The notes: generated from the sequence alone by a model not told the origin. Positions 33,841 through 46,355 are shown, counted from the first letter of the stretch. The stretch is DNA of 64,000 nucleotides from Sipunculus nudus (GCA_026874595.1 CM049308.1:90897624-90961623), one strand, 5' to 3'. Numbers and translations are program-made.

Positions 33841-34732
33841 CATTGGATGAACTGTTGGAATCATGGTTATAATGAAAAGATATGAATGAATGTATAGAAA
33901 TCAACATACCTGAAAACTTATAAAAAGTCAAATGGTGGTCGTGTAACTTGGTCGTAGTGTTATATCAACTGAAAAGCCCTCGCAATGAAAGCGGGGTCAT
34001 ATGGTCTTGTTTAAATTCAAAAGCTTTACTTACTGTTAAGTATTGGGATCAATGGGATCAATCAGAGTGGGCCCGTGACCGCGAAATGCACAATACGCTA
34101 TGTGACAAGTGAGCCTAAAATTCAGAAAAATCCCAAAGGCGCCTCCTGAAAATTCGTAAGGGGGTCGGGCACCTTAAAGCACAAAAGGGATCCTTTTTAT
34201 TAAATTATTAAAATTAACAGCTTAATAGGATATTATCCCGAAAAATGAAACAAACTTGTCCTAGAAGAGCGCACCGCCGATACGTGTGCCGAATTTTAAA
34301 GGCCAAATCTGAACCAAAGCAGGTAAGAAAAAAACCCACATGCGTATTCATTATATAGATCTGTCGCATACTGGAAAACGCTATAAAATATAAAAAGTAT
34401 ATTGCTGCAAGGACATCCTTAAAGGTGTTATATTAGCGGTTGGATATTTTACCGATTAAGACTATTTGATCTATCCTTATATTTATATATTTACCTATGC
34501 CTTCTTTATATATTGATACTGCCAACCTGGCTTTATTATAACTGCATGATTTTAAAAGGGGTCGAGTGTAAGATTTAGTAATTTTTCTTACATTTTTTAC
34601 TAACGCTGTTCGAAAAGCACAACACTAAATTCCATAATAATATATAAAGCTCATACAGAAGTAGAATATAACCAAGAAAATAAAGAGAAAGTCAATGGCC
34701 GCATGAACTGCATATATATGATGAATGAATAA

Positions 34733-34734
<2 letters not shown>

Positions 34735-34802
<68 letters not shown>
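34735..34802. repeat. (TA)n microsatellite
   Basis: Uninterrupted TA tract of about 68 bp. Tyr/Ile-repeat frames on both strands derive from it. Confidence 0.95.
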
Positions 34803-34805
<3 letters not shown>

Positions 34806-35789
34806 CTTGATTTTCCATATACTTATAGGGACATACTGTGGCATATCCGCAAGGCATGTTCATTCTACGTTGAACAACCGTTCACCAATCCTCGCTTTAT
34901 CAATATTAACCGGCTCGTTTCCATAATCCCCAAGGTTCGATCGCCATCAAACTGATCTTCTACTCGTAGGGTCGGAATATACCGGAACCAATCGAGGCAA
35001 AATTTACTTTACATTGATATATTTAACGTTGATAGACATCTATAACTGATATGTTTGGTTACGGGCTATGCCATCAACACTCGGTCATATGTTCGCAAAT
35101 TTGCATTAGCATATCATTTTAAGTACACGTATAAATATTGCCTATGCCTTTAAAAGATCAAAGTGGAAAGCTGTCAGTTGGGTGAAAAATCTAAATGAAT
35201 TTGCTCGTAGGATTATCTGAAAAATGTTCTAGGATTCTATACACCTAAGCTTATTGCGGAAGAAAACCTAATTGACAAACGGAGTGTTTAGTTGTCAGCC
35301 CCTTTAATTGCTCGAGGTCAGTTGAATCAGCACAAAAAACATTCTTCGAGTCAGAGTATAATTAGATAACTATAAAGGAACAATTTTAGGGACATTCTGA
35401 AAAATTTTATGTTTGAGGCAGAGTTGATCGAAACAAGAAATTTCAGGTCACAAATCAAGAGAGGAATAATGCGGAACGCTTTTCAAAATCAAGCATATAT
35501 TCTAAAATTAAGTGGAAAAATAGAAAGATATTATGCCTGTGAATTGGAAAAAACTACTGTAAATTTCAAAACTTCAACATCATGAGAAAAGAATGTACAT
35601 TCGGCTACTACCGTGCGGTGAAGCATCCATCAGGTAGTCAGGCACAGGGTTAGAATTAATCCTGCGGTAGACGGTAATGAGAATGGAGGTTTTGGTCTAC
35701 ATGTTTCGGGGAAAAACAGAAACTTATGGGGATCACCTTACCCTTAAAATAATAGCAGATATATTCGCAACTTTACATACACGTTATTT

Positions 35790-35900
35790 CTAAGGCAGCG
35801 CGATATTATCGATATATCGCGAAACGGCGATTTGCATATTGCTTATCGCGATACAGTTTTCAAATCTGTCTGATATAACCATGATAGCGCGTCTCCGATT
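35790..35900 (-). repeat. Interspersed repeat R1, inverted fragment
   Basis: On the minus strand it reads AAAACTGTATCGCGATAAGC, AATATGCAAATCG and GATATATCGATAATATCGCG, matching the end of the R1 copies at 23780-23850 and 46270-46340. Confidence 0.5.
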
Positions 35901-36059
35901 TGTATACGGTCTCACAATTTCGGCGATTCAGGTTTCCATTAAATCTTGACCAATCCAAGCTTTTTTTCTTGAACACAAACTCTGTTAACTCTGCCTTTAA
36001 ATTTGTTCATCGGTAACATAAGTTCTTACACTGACTTCCTTTGCCCCTGACTAGTCGAT

Positions 36060-36430
36060 GCTGTTGTAGGCACTAAATCAGCCTATGCCGGTGTCTCCTC
36101 CATGTTGATAATAAGATCGTCCTCAGTCTCCTCCTGCTCACACAGTTTCCTCATGTAGCTTACAAATGTTCTATTTTTTCTTTCAGTTGATCCGGGAATT
36201 TCTGGGAGACAGAAGTAGGGGCTTTGAAGGCTTATTCGTGTCTGGCCATGAATTTTGGAAGCCAAGAATGATGGCTGCTTCTTTTTTATGACTTGTTTCG
36301 CATGGGCACAAAGCATTACGCTGGTTGCGGACAGGTGCAGACTGTATTGAACAAGGACCGATGCCGCGATCTGGTTGTCCTCACCGTAAGTAACTTTCCT
36401 GCCAGCGCCTTGCCGAATTTGTTCCTTTTA
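36060..36430 (-). pseudogene. Tigger/pogo-like DDE transposase remnant
   Basis: The minus-strand frame reads RQGAGRKVTYGEDNQIAASV, later KQVIKKKQPSFLASK, then LPEIPGSTERKNRTFVSYMRKL and DDLIINMEETPA, with a stop at 36080-36082. The layout resembles the DNA-binding and early catalytic part of Tigger/pogo transposases, where DxxINMDETP holds the first catalytic Asp. Here that residue is Glu, and the frame ends right after it. Host recruitment cannot be excluded but nothing suggests it. Confidence 0.5.
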
Positions 36431-36539
36431 GTTGGGTGCCGAACATGATAAAATGTCTATTTTCTTTTCAAATTGTTACAAAAGTTTACTTTTTTATCAA
36501 GTTACAGATAAGAATCTCACTGACAACTTAAGTCCGATT

Positions 36540-36735
36540 GGACAATGATCAGACAAATAAAGGGCGCTTTCGGTCATGATGAACTTGAACCCTGTCTTAT
36601 GACTAAAATACAAAGCTTAAACGGTTCAAATCGTACGAATTGATGGCCCCGTTTGGTCATATTTGCGTCCAAATAATAGACCAGGTGGAAAGTGATCAGC
36701 CCACGGCCACTAGGGGGCGCTGGTGCTTTTAGGTA
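36540..36735 (+). repeat. Repeat R3, copy 1, with CTCF-like motif
   Basis: Contains CCACTAGGGGGCGC at 36707-36720, a good match to the CTCF core consensus CCASYAGRKGGCRS. It also has a degenerate GGGCGCTTTCGGTC at 36561. It is the inverted partner of 39255-39470; shared landmarks are GATGAACTTGAACCCT, ATGACTAAAAT, GACCAG/GACCTG-TGGA and CAGCCCAC. CTCF binding is predicted from sequence only. Confidence 0.6.
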
Positions 36736-36739
36736 ATTG

Positions 36740-37221
36740 AAATATGAATAGGAGAATAAAACACACCTCTTGAAAAACTGATTCTTTAAATTTAACCTCA
36801 TACTTCCCGATTATTTCTTTAAATTATGTAATTTACGTAAAAGGCCGCATATGTATATGAGAATTGACATAAAAAGTCTTACTGAAGATTCCGAAATAAA
36901 GTTCGAAAATGAAGGTTGGTAAAGTATAAATTACTTTCATACATCTCTGTGTGTGGTAGGATCAAAGAAAAGAATATGTTCTAAGGAGGGATCATATGTT
37001 CCTCTCTGTCATGGGATGATTTTGCCCGAAGGGGATTTTGACAGGGGGTCTTGATTTCTGGGAGGGAGGGGGCTTTTTGCCTGTAGTACTTAAATGGGTT
37101 GTCCCTCTCATATTTGTATAACAAACAAGGCCTATGACTGGTTTAATTCATATTTTGTAACGGGTCGGTGCATTGTGTGACTATGATTTATTACTAAAAT
37201 GTACCCGGCGATATATATATA

Positions 37222-37254
<33 letters not shown>

Positions 37255-39141
37255 GACAAGGTCGCCCTATTTCCCATGTCCGTGTGTAAACAAACCCAGA
37301 CGACATCTGGTAATATGTTGCACATGACCTTACCAAGGTCAGCTTGTCGCATCCAGCGTGTTGACCACGTCTGATAAATGAGAGTTTTATTGCTGGAACA
37401 TGTGATCGAGCATCAAGCTCATTAGTTTTTCGTTGCCAATTAAGTGTCCTCTTGCACTATACTGTTAAACGGTTCAGACAAATCAATTACACTTCCAGAT
37501 GTTGCAAGGTCATGAGAACCAACAGGTCGAAATACCCTGGACCGAGATGCTAAATATTAATTTATTCATATATAGTCAGGGATACTTTTGGGGTACGTGG
37601 CTTTCTTCCACAAAAATTCGGTTTTCTATTGGTTGTTCCGTTAATTGGTTCCTTTTACCCCGTTTATAAGGAGAATGCAACGGATCCCAGTGCGCGAATC
37701 TTCAGGCTGTAGTGATGCTAAATTCATAAATGTGTCGCCGTTTCAGTAGTAACAAACTGTTAGTCAATTTCAGTCGCTCAGCGACAGCTAAGTTATAAAT
37801 TAATTCAAGTTTCACACTTCGGCATTCAAGCCGCTTCACTTAGTATACTTAATATTCATGTCAACGGAAGGAAGGAAGAGTGACAAACAAGCAAGCAAAC
37901 TAATACTAATACTTTAGATTGAGAGCACCGACACAGACTTGTGAGCTGCAAACTATGTAAGTAGTTGTTACAAATGTCTATATGATTAGAGTGAGTACAG
38001 TAGAGGTTTTTCCTTATTATGTAGTTCCATGTATCTGATATTTTACGCACATAGAAATGTAAGCTAATACTATGGGTATAAAGCAGATTTATTGGAATGT
38101 ACTGTTAAGATATTGAGATATATTGTATGTGTAATATTACGTATAAAGGACACGTCGGGTTATATATTCTTTGCATTGATGCATGGTGATGCTTGTATTT
38201 ACCATACAGGTAATGTAAGGGTTGTGAATAATGTTGTTAGTCTTGTGATAACTTTTCTGTTCGTAATCTTTAGAGTTTATCTATCTCTAACGTGCAGAGG
38301 GTGTATTCATTGCACTATAATATGACTGCAGGGGTTCACGTGGTATAGGCCTATAGGTCAGGAAGGGTTAATGTTTTGTTTGTTTATGTACTATATTGAT
38401 GTCCTTGTGTGTAAGGCGTAACGTTCTGGTGAAATAGTTAACCTGTAAGGTATGTAACTTTGGGAAAGTACTGGCCAGTTAAGGATAACACCCGGCCCTA
38501 TGTTAAAGTCCAGATTTATGGCATTGCAGGTACCACCGAAACAGTAAATCCAGGTACAAGCGGCGATCCTCTGTGATTATTATCGCAGGGAAGATCCCAT
38601 GAAAGTGATCCTCTGTAATTAGTATCGCAGGGAAGAACCCATGAAAGTGGTTAGTATAGTATTTAGAGTTGTTTAGTGTTAGATGAATATGTTGTGTTTA
38701 ATGATACCATTATTCTTGTAATCTTTATTTGTGTTCATTAGTCACGACAACATTTATTGTAAAGATTGGTTGTAACTAATGTAACCTTACCAAACATTAA
38801 TATGTAACAGTTCAGCACGGACATAAATGTTCAAAGGGTCCAAACAGATCACTCACACGCTATATGTACGGAAGTCTAGGTGATTGTCATTCAATTTATT
38901 ACAGACAATATTTTGTTTTGTCAAAATGAAATCACAAGTATTTTTAATTACTAAGGTTAAACAAAGCTGATTATATGTTCAGTCTTTCTAATAATACATT
39001 GTATTTGATTTGATTTGTCATATTGATGCGACAGGAACGTTGAATTAAGTTTCTGTACTTTTTGTTACAGGGATTTTTTTGTTCATACTCCAGCTGTCGT
39101 AATAAAATGAGTCAAACCAATGAAGGTGTTGTCATCAAACC

Positions 39142-39145
<4 letters not shown>
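36740..39145. other. Intergenic between the two R3 copies
   Basis: No gene is recognised. A (TG)n tract lies at 37220-37254. A 42-bp unit is duplicated in tandem at 38564-38647 (GATCCTCTGT...CATGAAAGT twice). Confidence 0.45.
38564..38647 (+). repeat. 42-bp tandem duplication
   Basis: Two copies of GATCCTCTGT(G/A)ATTA followed by TATCGCAGGGAAGA and CCCATGAAAGT with three substitutions. Confidence 0.75.
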
Positions 39146-39147
<2 letters not shown>

Positions 39148-39219
<72 letters not shown>

Positions 39220-39234
39220 TATATGTATATATAT
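39148..39234. repeat. Interrupted (TA)n microsatellite
   Basis: TA tract with ATGTA and AAATA interruptions, directly next to repeat R3 copy 2. Confidence 0.95.
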
Positions 39235-39254
39235 GCGGGTCCATTTATTTCATT

Positions 39255-39470
39255 TTTCTGCACTTTGGAAGTCACCAGCGCCCCCTATTGGCTGTGGGCT
39301 GGCCACTGTCCATCAGGTCTATCACTGTGAAATCAAATATATTCAAATTTGTCCATCATTTAATCTTTCATTTTAGTCATCGGAGAGGGTTCAAGTTCAT
39401 CAAGACCCAAAGCGCCCCCTAGTGGGCTGATCTTTGTCCACTCGGACTTAGGTTATCAATTTGAGTCTAA
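39255..39470 (-). repeat. Repeat R3, copy 2, with two CTCF-like motifs
   Basis: Minus-strand CCAATAGGGGGCGC (39291-39278) and CCACTAGGGGGCGC (39425-39412) frame a segment homologous to the copy at 36540-36735 in opposite orientation. The motifs of the two copies point toward each other. Confidence 0.6.
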
Positions 39471-39907
39471 GCTTTTATTTGATAGCAATAAGTAAACTTT
39501 TGCATCAATTTGAAATGACTGGCTGCCGGGGCACTCCACTATGTATAGTACAATCGTTCAGCCCGGCATCATCCACGTAAACAACGTGCTGGGTTAGATG
39601 TTCAGTCGCTCTGCAGTTGGGCGCACAAATTGTAGTTTAGGCTCCTTCACAACATGAAAATTTTTTTAATGAATAACGGGGTGTGGTTTCATGGCTTGTG
39701 CTTCTCGATTTATAAACACGACGACTAACAAGAAAGTAATTGGTTTGTCCTTTGAGCACCACCGCATAAAGAAAATCTGACCATGTCGTACGCTTATCGG
39801 TGCACAGTCGGTAATTACTTAGTTTATGTTCATTAAACCTTATCAATGGCAAGGCATCAACATCACCAGGTAAGGCAAGACTCTACAGAAACACAGGCGA
39901 AATCTCC

Positions 39908-39969
<62 letters not shown>

Positions 39970-41170
39970 TTATATATCTGTCTATTAAGCGAAGGGATAA
40001 CCGGATATCAGCGCCTGCAATGAGTAGATTTGATAAGATCGTGAGACAAATACGGCATGCGTGAAAAGGTTCCTCTTTAGCATGAGTGTGGGGCACAACA
40101 AGAATACACAAGAGTGAATTATACGCCCGTAATTCGCCCGTATATGAGTCTGGAATATGATATTCTATGATATGCCATTCATTTTGGAAGGTACCTGCCT
40201 CCAATTTAATGCTGACTTTAGTAGTTCTATGTGCAACTGCAGAATTCCATTTTGGTTTCGGAGTAGGTACAAGGCAGTTGCACACGATTATCCTATAGCG
40301 TATGGCAGATTCTGGGAAAAACATCAGAAGGTCCATTGTGTACAATCATCCTCGTTACTGGGACTTAACGCCGAATTATCCCAAGAGGGAGCACACGTTT
40401 GTGAGTGAAACACGAGTGTGGGGCACATTCCTCCCACTAAACCTACCTGGGTCGTGGCCGACCGTAGAAAATCTCACCGCCTCGGTTGAGATTTGTCCTC
40501 ACTCTGTGAGCCCTGTGCCTATACCCCTACACCGCAAACCCGGTTTATACGCAGAATATGTACAGAATCGAACTTAGACGATATACTTTATTTAATTGGT
40601 AAAATATTCATAGTGATAATATTTATAGTCATAGAAAATCAATCAAAAGATCAGTTGTCGCGGAGATACAAAAGGGTCGCACGGACACAAGAAGGGGCGG
40701 AGGCTGCTTATACCAAAATATGTCCGCATCCGATAATACGTATAAAATGATATGTGGTGTAGTAAATAAGTGAAAACGCCAACAAGAAAGATATTAGGGG
40801 GTATTCTGTTCCGTTTTATTGTAATTTTTTCAACCCAAAAGTTCAATGAGAAATTATGATCAAAGCTCAGAATTTCTTTTGTTTTTATATGACACCTCGG
40901 AATGGAAACGAGGCAGCAGCTCAGCCGTCACTGGTAGTCAAGCGCAGTAATGATCCGTGTCCTTGATTCATCCGGTCAATATGGAACGTACACTGCGATC
41001 AAAAGCGCTTTTAACTAACACTGCATGAGCCGTGTTGGTTACTGATTGGTCTTCTATTAACCAATCATCTGTAATACGACCATACGGCTAAATAAACCTG
41101 TGTTGTCGGTATCAAACAGACACCTACGTGCATGGGGTTTTCAGTCTCGTTGCATGTTCAGTACGGTGCT
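39470..41170. other. Intergenic downstream of gene F
   Basis: Contains a (CT)n then (AC)n tract at 39907-39969. Several short frames at 39.9-40.8 kb lack start context, splice signals or recognisable motifs. No gene is called. Confidence 0.45.
39907..39969. repeat. (CT)n/(CA)n microsatellite
   Basis: CT dinucleotide tract followed directly by a CA tract. Ser/Leu-repeat frames here are artefacts. Confidence 0.95.
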
Positions 41171-41175
41171 GCCAT

Positions 41176-42142
41176 CTAGCCGTCATTTGTGGTCCAAAGC
41201 CACACCAGCACGCCGAGTATTCCGCCAACCAGACTGAGAGCACAATGAAGAGCAGCCAGATAGAAGCTCCACGCCAGATTCCTCTGATAGAACCCCTTAG
41301 TCTTGTCACCACACAGACCCAACGCGACCATACTGAACAAAGCTGAAATTAAAGAATATGAATAAGTATAATGATAAACATAAGAAACGTTTCGCTCATC
41401 CTATAATAAATGTTGAAATAATTATATATATTTACACAGTCGGTCAGACCTTTCGGCTATTTGATGATGTGTAGCTTGAATTGTTTTCTTGTTTTATTTT
41501 ATCGATGGGAAACATCCTATACAAGGGGACATGTTCATTTACATATCCTGTCCGGGGCGTTCATGTAAGTAAACATTCAAAGAGTATTAATTCTCTTTCA
41601 TCTCAGATTAATATGACAGCTCATAGTTGTAATGACTAGAATGATAGGAAGCCGCAAATAATGCTGCAGTTATGTTGCTAATGTACAAACAGCCACATTT
41701 GTCAACTGTTCTTGCTGTCCGCCTTTGATGTTGACACAACTGAACAACGGAGTGGGATTGTCCGCAGCCCTTTGAAATCAGAATAAAACCTTATCATATG
41801 TATACAGCCTTGTAGTTAATGTGACATGTACAGTATTAGATAATATATCATATATGGCCAGCTTAAGGTATTATTATTTTCATAATTTTATGTCATGCTT
41901 GAAAGAATGAGGTAATAAGTATCATAGGCATTTCTAGAGCGAACAAATACGGTTTGCAAACAATGGCTTCTTATTATTAAGGTATTCCTATGTAACCATA
42001 TGATGATTTTGTTTTTATTACGTTCATACACCATGGTCATGTAGGCGTAACAACATGAGGGAAGTGGTAGAAAAACTGTATCCTAGTAGGACGAATCAAC
42101 AACACTACATATGGCAAATATCCTTTCTTGTGCTTCTCTGTC

Positions 42143-42239
<97 letters not shown>

Positions 42240-43036
42240 GTCTGTCTCTGTCTCTCTCTCTCTCTCTCCCTCTCATACACACAGATAAATAACTGCATGT
42301 AAAAAAGTAGAATGTAAGAGAAAATAAATGCCAATCTAATGATGAGACCAGGATTGAGTTGAAATACAGCTTACGCATGTATATAGTAAAACGATTAGAT
42401 AACATCAAATTGTACGCGATAAAAATTTATACGAAAAATATTTAATACAATGAATATTGAAAATAATAACATCATAATAAAAATGTAAATGCAATATTTT
42501 CTCTTTTTACCTGCGCCGAATGCAGTGGCCACTACCACTAGTGCCATCATCTTCTTTCTGAGCTTCTGGAGAAAGATATAGAGGGCAGCACCTACCACAG
42601 AGCTGATGATACAAAGCAGGGCAAGTATCATGGTCGCGATGCCCCCCTTCTGCCAGTCTGTGAAGTAGAGACATACATGAGAAAGCATATGGCGAATACG
42701 TCAATCAATATCAAAACTGAACACGTAATATATATTGTTACAGGTGTCTCTTCTATTGTGCGCTGTTGACATTCTGATTCGTGTTGGGCAGGCCCTGGTT
42801 TATTGTGCACAGGAGTGTCACATTCTGATTCGTGTAACGCAAGCATAGTTCGTTGCCATGGGAGACGTGCGAGTTGGCCTGGCCTTCGTGTGGGGTCTGA
42901 AGTGTAGAAACACAGCGTTCTTTGTTCTAGATGTTTCAAGTCTGTTCCTGTAACGTGTGTATTGATCTATGGAGTTTACCATTTCTAGAATTTTCGGATG
43001 AAAAAGTTATAAATAGCTGTGTTTATAGAGCCGAGG

Positions 43037-43071
<35 letters not shown>

Positions 43072-44620
43072 GAGAGAGAGAGAAATATTCAATATTCCAG
43101 CGGACACGGAAGAGTGTGAGTCAGTTTGTGGACCTTACCGATAATTGCAACATTTATAGATATCCTTCGAACTTGGTAACAGATTTGATTAAATCTTCAG
43201 TTTGCCTTTGGGACTATTATCAAAATTTGATAATATTTGAGAAGATTTACGTGAACCGTTCATCTGGATTATATATTTTAAAGGACTTGTTGAGCTGTGA
43301 CAGTGGTGGTATCTAGAAAAGCCTAGGATCCGTACACTCTGTACTGTACACTTAATTTATTATACTGTGTAATTGTATTGATTTACTGTTATATTGTTGT
43401 TATACTGTGTAATTGTATTGATTTAGTGTATTGTAATGTTAGGGTTGTTTTCAGGATAAATTATAATTATTTGTTTACAAAAAACACTGACTTCTTTATT
43501 CATTCCCCTAGACATTTCACGCTGCCTAGAGAATCTGATTTTTATTTATCTCCGTAAGAAAATAATGCTCGTCACGACTACGTGATCTGTTGTTATTAGG
43601 TTCCGAAACAATATATATATATATGGTAATTATATTCAGACTACATTCACACTCTTCTTGTTTTGATATTGCAATGTCAAGATTAACACAAAACTGGATT
43701 TATATACCTGAAGGAACAATAAGTTATCGGCAGTAAAACGTATTGTCATGCAGGATTTTGTTTCTCTGTCCCCCATCATTTCTGTAATATAATATGGGAG
43801 CGTGCAGTAACCGTGTTTTAAACGGCGGAGGGGTTATGAATTTGACATTTCTAATCTGGGTCTATTATAAAATATAATACCAAAGTTATCGTATTTATAA
43901 TATCCATAATGTACAGTTGTCACAGTTACGACCGCCCATCTTTACACTAAGACCGTGCGGATGATGTTAATGAGGGTTATTCACCGCACCCTGAGATGCT
44001 GGTAGCGACTGTAAGATGATGAGCGGGAACATGGCTTTCTAAATATACACATCTGGAGGGAGTTATACCCGGTTGCCCGGGAACACTAGTCATACACCAG
44101 CGTAACTATGGGCCCTCAGAAATCAAGTGCACTGTATTATCTTAATTAATCCAGAGAGTTTAACACACACACATATATTCATATGATTACGTGTTTTATA
44201 TTTATATACATTATCCTATTGGTAATCTGTTAAAAACTTATTATAAAAACATTGTTGTCCTCTCATATACCATCATGCATTGAATTATTTTAATTTTCTT
44301 GTCGAAACATATTTATTTCTTTCGTTTATTTTGAAAAAAAAAATAGTTTTTTATATGCATATAAATATAACACGAAAGCTCTGCAAAAAAGCAAAATACA
44401 AACAAATGTTCATACCTGACAGTTCCGAGTATTTACAGATAAATCGGTTGCATCTCTTCTTCCATAGTCCGAAGTGTACTGGATCGAACTTGGACTGAGG
44501 AATCCGTTTTGGGTGCCTGTATTCTACCCAAAAATACGATCCAAAAGATACAAGATGCAACACTAACGATACAAACAATACAACCAGCATAACAATACTG
44601 ATTATTTTAGGGTCAGCCAT
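41176..44620 (-). CDS. Gene F: claudin/PMP22-like four-transmembrane protein (172 aa)
   Basis: Three coding exons on the minus strand, 44620-44416, 42657-42511 and 41342-41176, all GT-AG with phase 1 junctions that restore Asp and Ala codons. The N-terminus MADPKIISIVMLVVLFVSLV enters TM1. The first extracellular loop has W31, GLW 51-53 and cysteines 57 and 62, the claudin-superfamily W-GLW-C-C signature, although the cysteine spacing (four residues) is shorter than usual. TM2 (IATMILALLCIISSVVGAAL), TM3 (MMALVVVATAFGAALFSMVA) and TM4 (near LAALHCALSLVGGILGVLVW) follow. The tail is short, TTNDG, without a PDZ motif. Length and topology fit small invertebrate claudin-like proteins, which act at septate junctions or as membrane tetraspan adaptors; the exact role is unknown. 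Exon 2 has the same length as in gene G. Confidence 0.85.
42128..42270. repeat. (CT)n microsatellite in gene F intron 2
   Basis: Tract of about 140 bp of CT with a few GT and GC interruptions. The long Arg/Glu and Ser/Leu frames on either strand are translations of it. Confidence 0.95.
43037..43083. repeat. (GA)n microsatellite in gene F intron 1
   Basis: GA tract. A diverged direct repeat of TATACTGTGTAATTGTATTG lies at about 43361-43420. Confidence 0.9.
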
Positions 44621-44639
44621 GTTGAAATGAAGAAAATGT

Positions 44640-44800
44640 AGTGATAATTTTCCTGGAGTACGGTTACATACGGTGATCCCGCGTGGCAGTACTGAGAGAG
44701 TGAGCTGGCTTAGTCTGCGGTTAGCCGGTTAGCGGGGAGGTTCACACGCTGGTCGCCCGCCTACACGCCAACAGGCCAGAAAAAGTCTGAGGCTCTGTTT
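44640..44800 (-). promoter_or_regulatory. Likely 5' UTR and promoter region of gene F
   Basis: Locally GC- and CpG-richer sequence immediately upstream of the gene F start codon, with no TATA box recognised. It is inferred from position and composition only. Confidence 0.3.
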
Positions 44801-45593
44801 CATATACATTCATGTAAACAGATGCTCGCATGTTTTTTTTTTCCCGGCGGCCTTGTCCTAATTGTACAGGGATAATTTATTGGAAGCAGACGTCTCTCTC
44901 ATATTCCTTTACACAATATTCAAAATGAGCAAGAATAACTTTTAATTATTGCAAACAAGAATACAAGCCTATTGTTTATAGCTTCCTCTGTAACATTTCT
45001 AATTACGACTTGGTTAATAATAATGTAATTATATTAGTTATTTTTATCCCCTTACACATACACACACGCACCGTAAACCAAGCAACAGTGAACGGGACCC
45101 AGGCCATCCCCCTTAGGACTGACGGATCTATATACTTGTGTGGGAGTTTTCTTCTTTTTTTTTAAATCTAGCATCATTCGAAAGATTATATTACACGTAG
45201 GTTCGTATGTGTGGTGTCCGGACCCGGCTTACACAGTCTTAATATTAATGGCTTATAAAACATCATACCCCGCTACCTCCTGATACGGTGCACGACGCCG
45301 GAAAGGAGGTGGTTAATTAAATTAATAATTGTTCTTCAAATACTGGTGAAACTCTTTTAAATGCTTGGGAACAATTAATACAAATAACCGAAGAAAGCGT
45401 CTTAAAATCCACATGGCAAGGCCATATACATACATTAGTGCAACTGAAAATATAAACTAGTTCGTCACATGAGAAACTGGTGGGAGTCAGTTAGGCTGGG
45501 TATCGGCAAATTTGTATTGCAATATATTGTGATATGTGGTAGAGTGTTGCGATATTTTTTGTATTTAATTTAAAAGGAAATGAGTGTATTCTG

Positions 45594-45595
<2 letters not shown>
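44800..45595. other. Intergenic upstream of gene F
   Basis: No gene is recognised. A homopolymer T run lies near 44835. Confidence 0.4.

Positions 45596-45670
<75 letters not shown>
45596..45670. repeat. (TA)n microsatellite on the left side of MITE 2
   Basis: Uninterrupted TA tract ending exactly at CAGTGAAACC. Confidence 0.95.
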
Positions 45671-45673
<3 letters not shown>

Positions 45674-45851
45674 TGAAACCTCGTTGTGTCCAACTCGCTT
45701 AAGTCGAATACCCCGCTTATGTCGAAGTTACAGACTCGATATTTTGGAAAACTCAAGTTAAATTATTACCAAATAAAACCCGCTTGTGTCGAACCTCTGA
45801 TTTGTCGAAGTTTTCTGAGGGTCCCTCCGACTTCGACACAACGAGGTTTCA

Positions 45852-45854
<3 letters not shown>
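45671..45854. mobile_element. Pogo/Tigger-like MITE 2 (184 bp)
   Basis: The left end CAGTGAAACCTCGTTGTGTC and the right end GACACAACGAGGTTTCACTG are a perfect 20-bp inverted repeat. CAGTNNAACCTCG ends inserted at TA are typical of pogo/Tigger elements. Internal GTCGAA motifs recur on both strands. The element is too short to code. TA tracts lie on both sides. Confidence 0.8.

Positions 45855-45893
<39 letters not shown>
45855..45893. repeat. (TA)n microsatellite on the right side of MITE 2
   Basis: TA tract between MITE 2 and repeat R1 copy 2. Confidence 0.95.
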
Positions 45894-45898
<5 letters not shown>

Positions 45899-46355
45899 AG
45901 CCAGGTACCACATAGCAAGGCTGCCGTTAATTCTAACACAATAGTATTGTTAACTTGACACTTTATTTAATGCAGTTATCAGAAGATGTGGGGATATTAA
46001 TATTAATAAATGATTAATTATTATGACCGTGTTTAGCACTTCCTCCTTTTTGTTATATGTAAATACTTCTAAAATACATATAAGTCACCAAAGCAGACAT
46101 GTAAATTTCCTGGAACGGACCTTTAATCGGTGGTATACCACTAAACCACGGTGGCGGCGTTCACTTAAAATCTGTCATTAATCCCAATCCATTAAGAAGT
46201 CTAACTTTTTAACAAAAACATCAAATTCCCTTTAAAAATCAGTTTCAGGAATGTTTAATAAATATTGAAAAATATCGATAATTGAAAACTGTGTTCCGGT
46301 ACGCAATATGCGGATCACCGAATCGCGTAATACCGATATATCTCACAGCCCTAGT
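45894..46355. repeat. Interspersed repeat R1, copy 2 (~460 bp)
   Basis: Same landmark order as 23408-23850: ATCACAG, GCAAGGCTGCCGTTA, ATGCAGTTATCAGAAGATGTG, TTATTATGACCGTGTTTAGC, GGACCTTTAATCGGTGGTAT, ATTAATCCCAATCC, AAATATCGATAATTGAAAAC and ACGCAATATGCGGATC. A (TA)n tract precedes it. Confidence 0.7.

Larger units (their letters stand above)
33840..36030. other. Intergenic, little recognised
   Basis: Contains a long (TA)n tract at 34735-34802. The stretch 35790-35900 is an inverted fragment of repeat R1, with CGATATATCGCGA and GCATATTGCTTATCGCGAT. No gene is supported. Confidence 0.45.

Noticed and set aside
34725-34863. Tyr/Ile repeat proteins here and at other TA tracts
   Set aside because: They are translations of (TA)n microsatellites on both strands.
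42037-42408. Arg/Glu and Ser/Leu repeat frames
   Set aside because: They are translations of a (CT)n microsatellite inside intron 2 of gene F.
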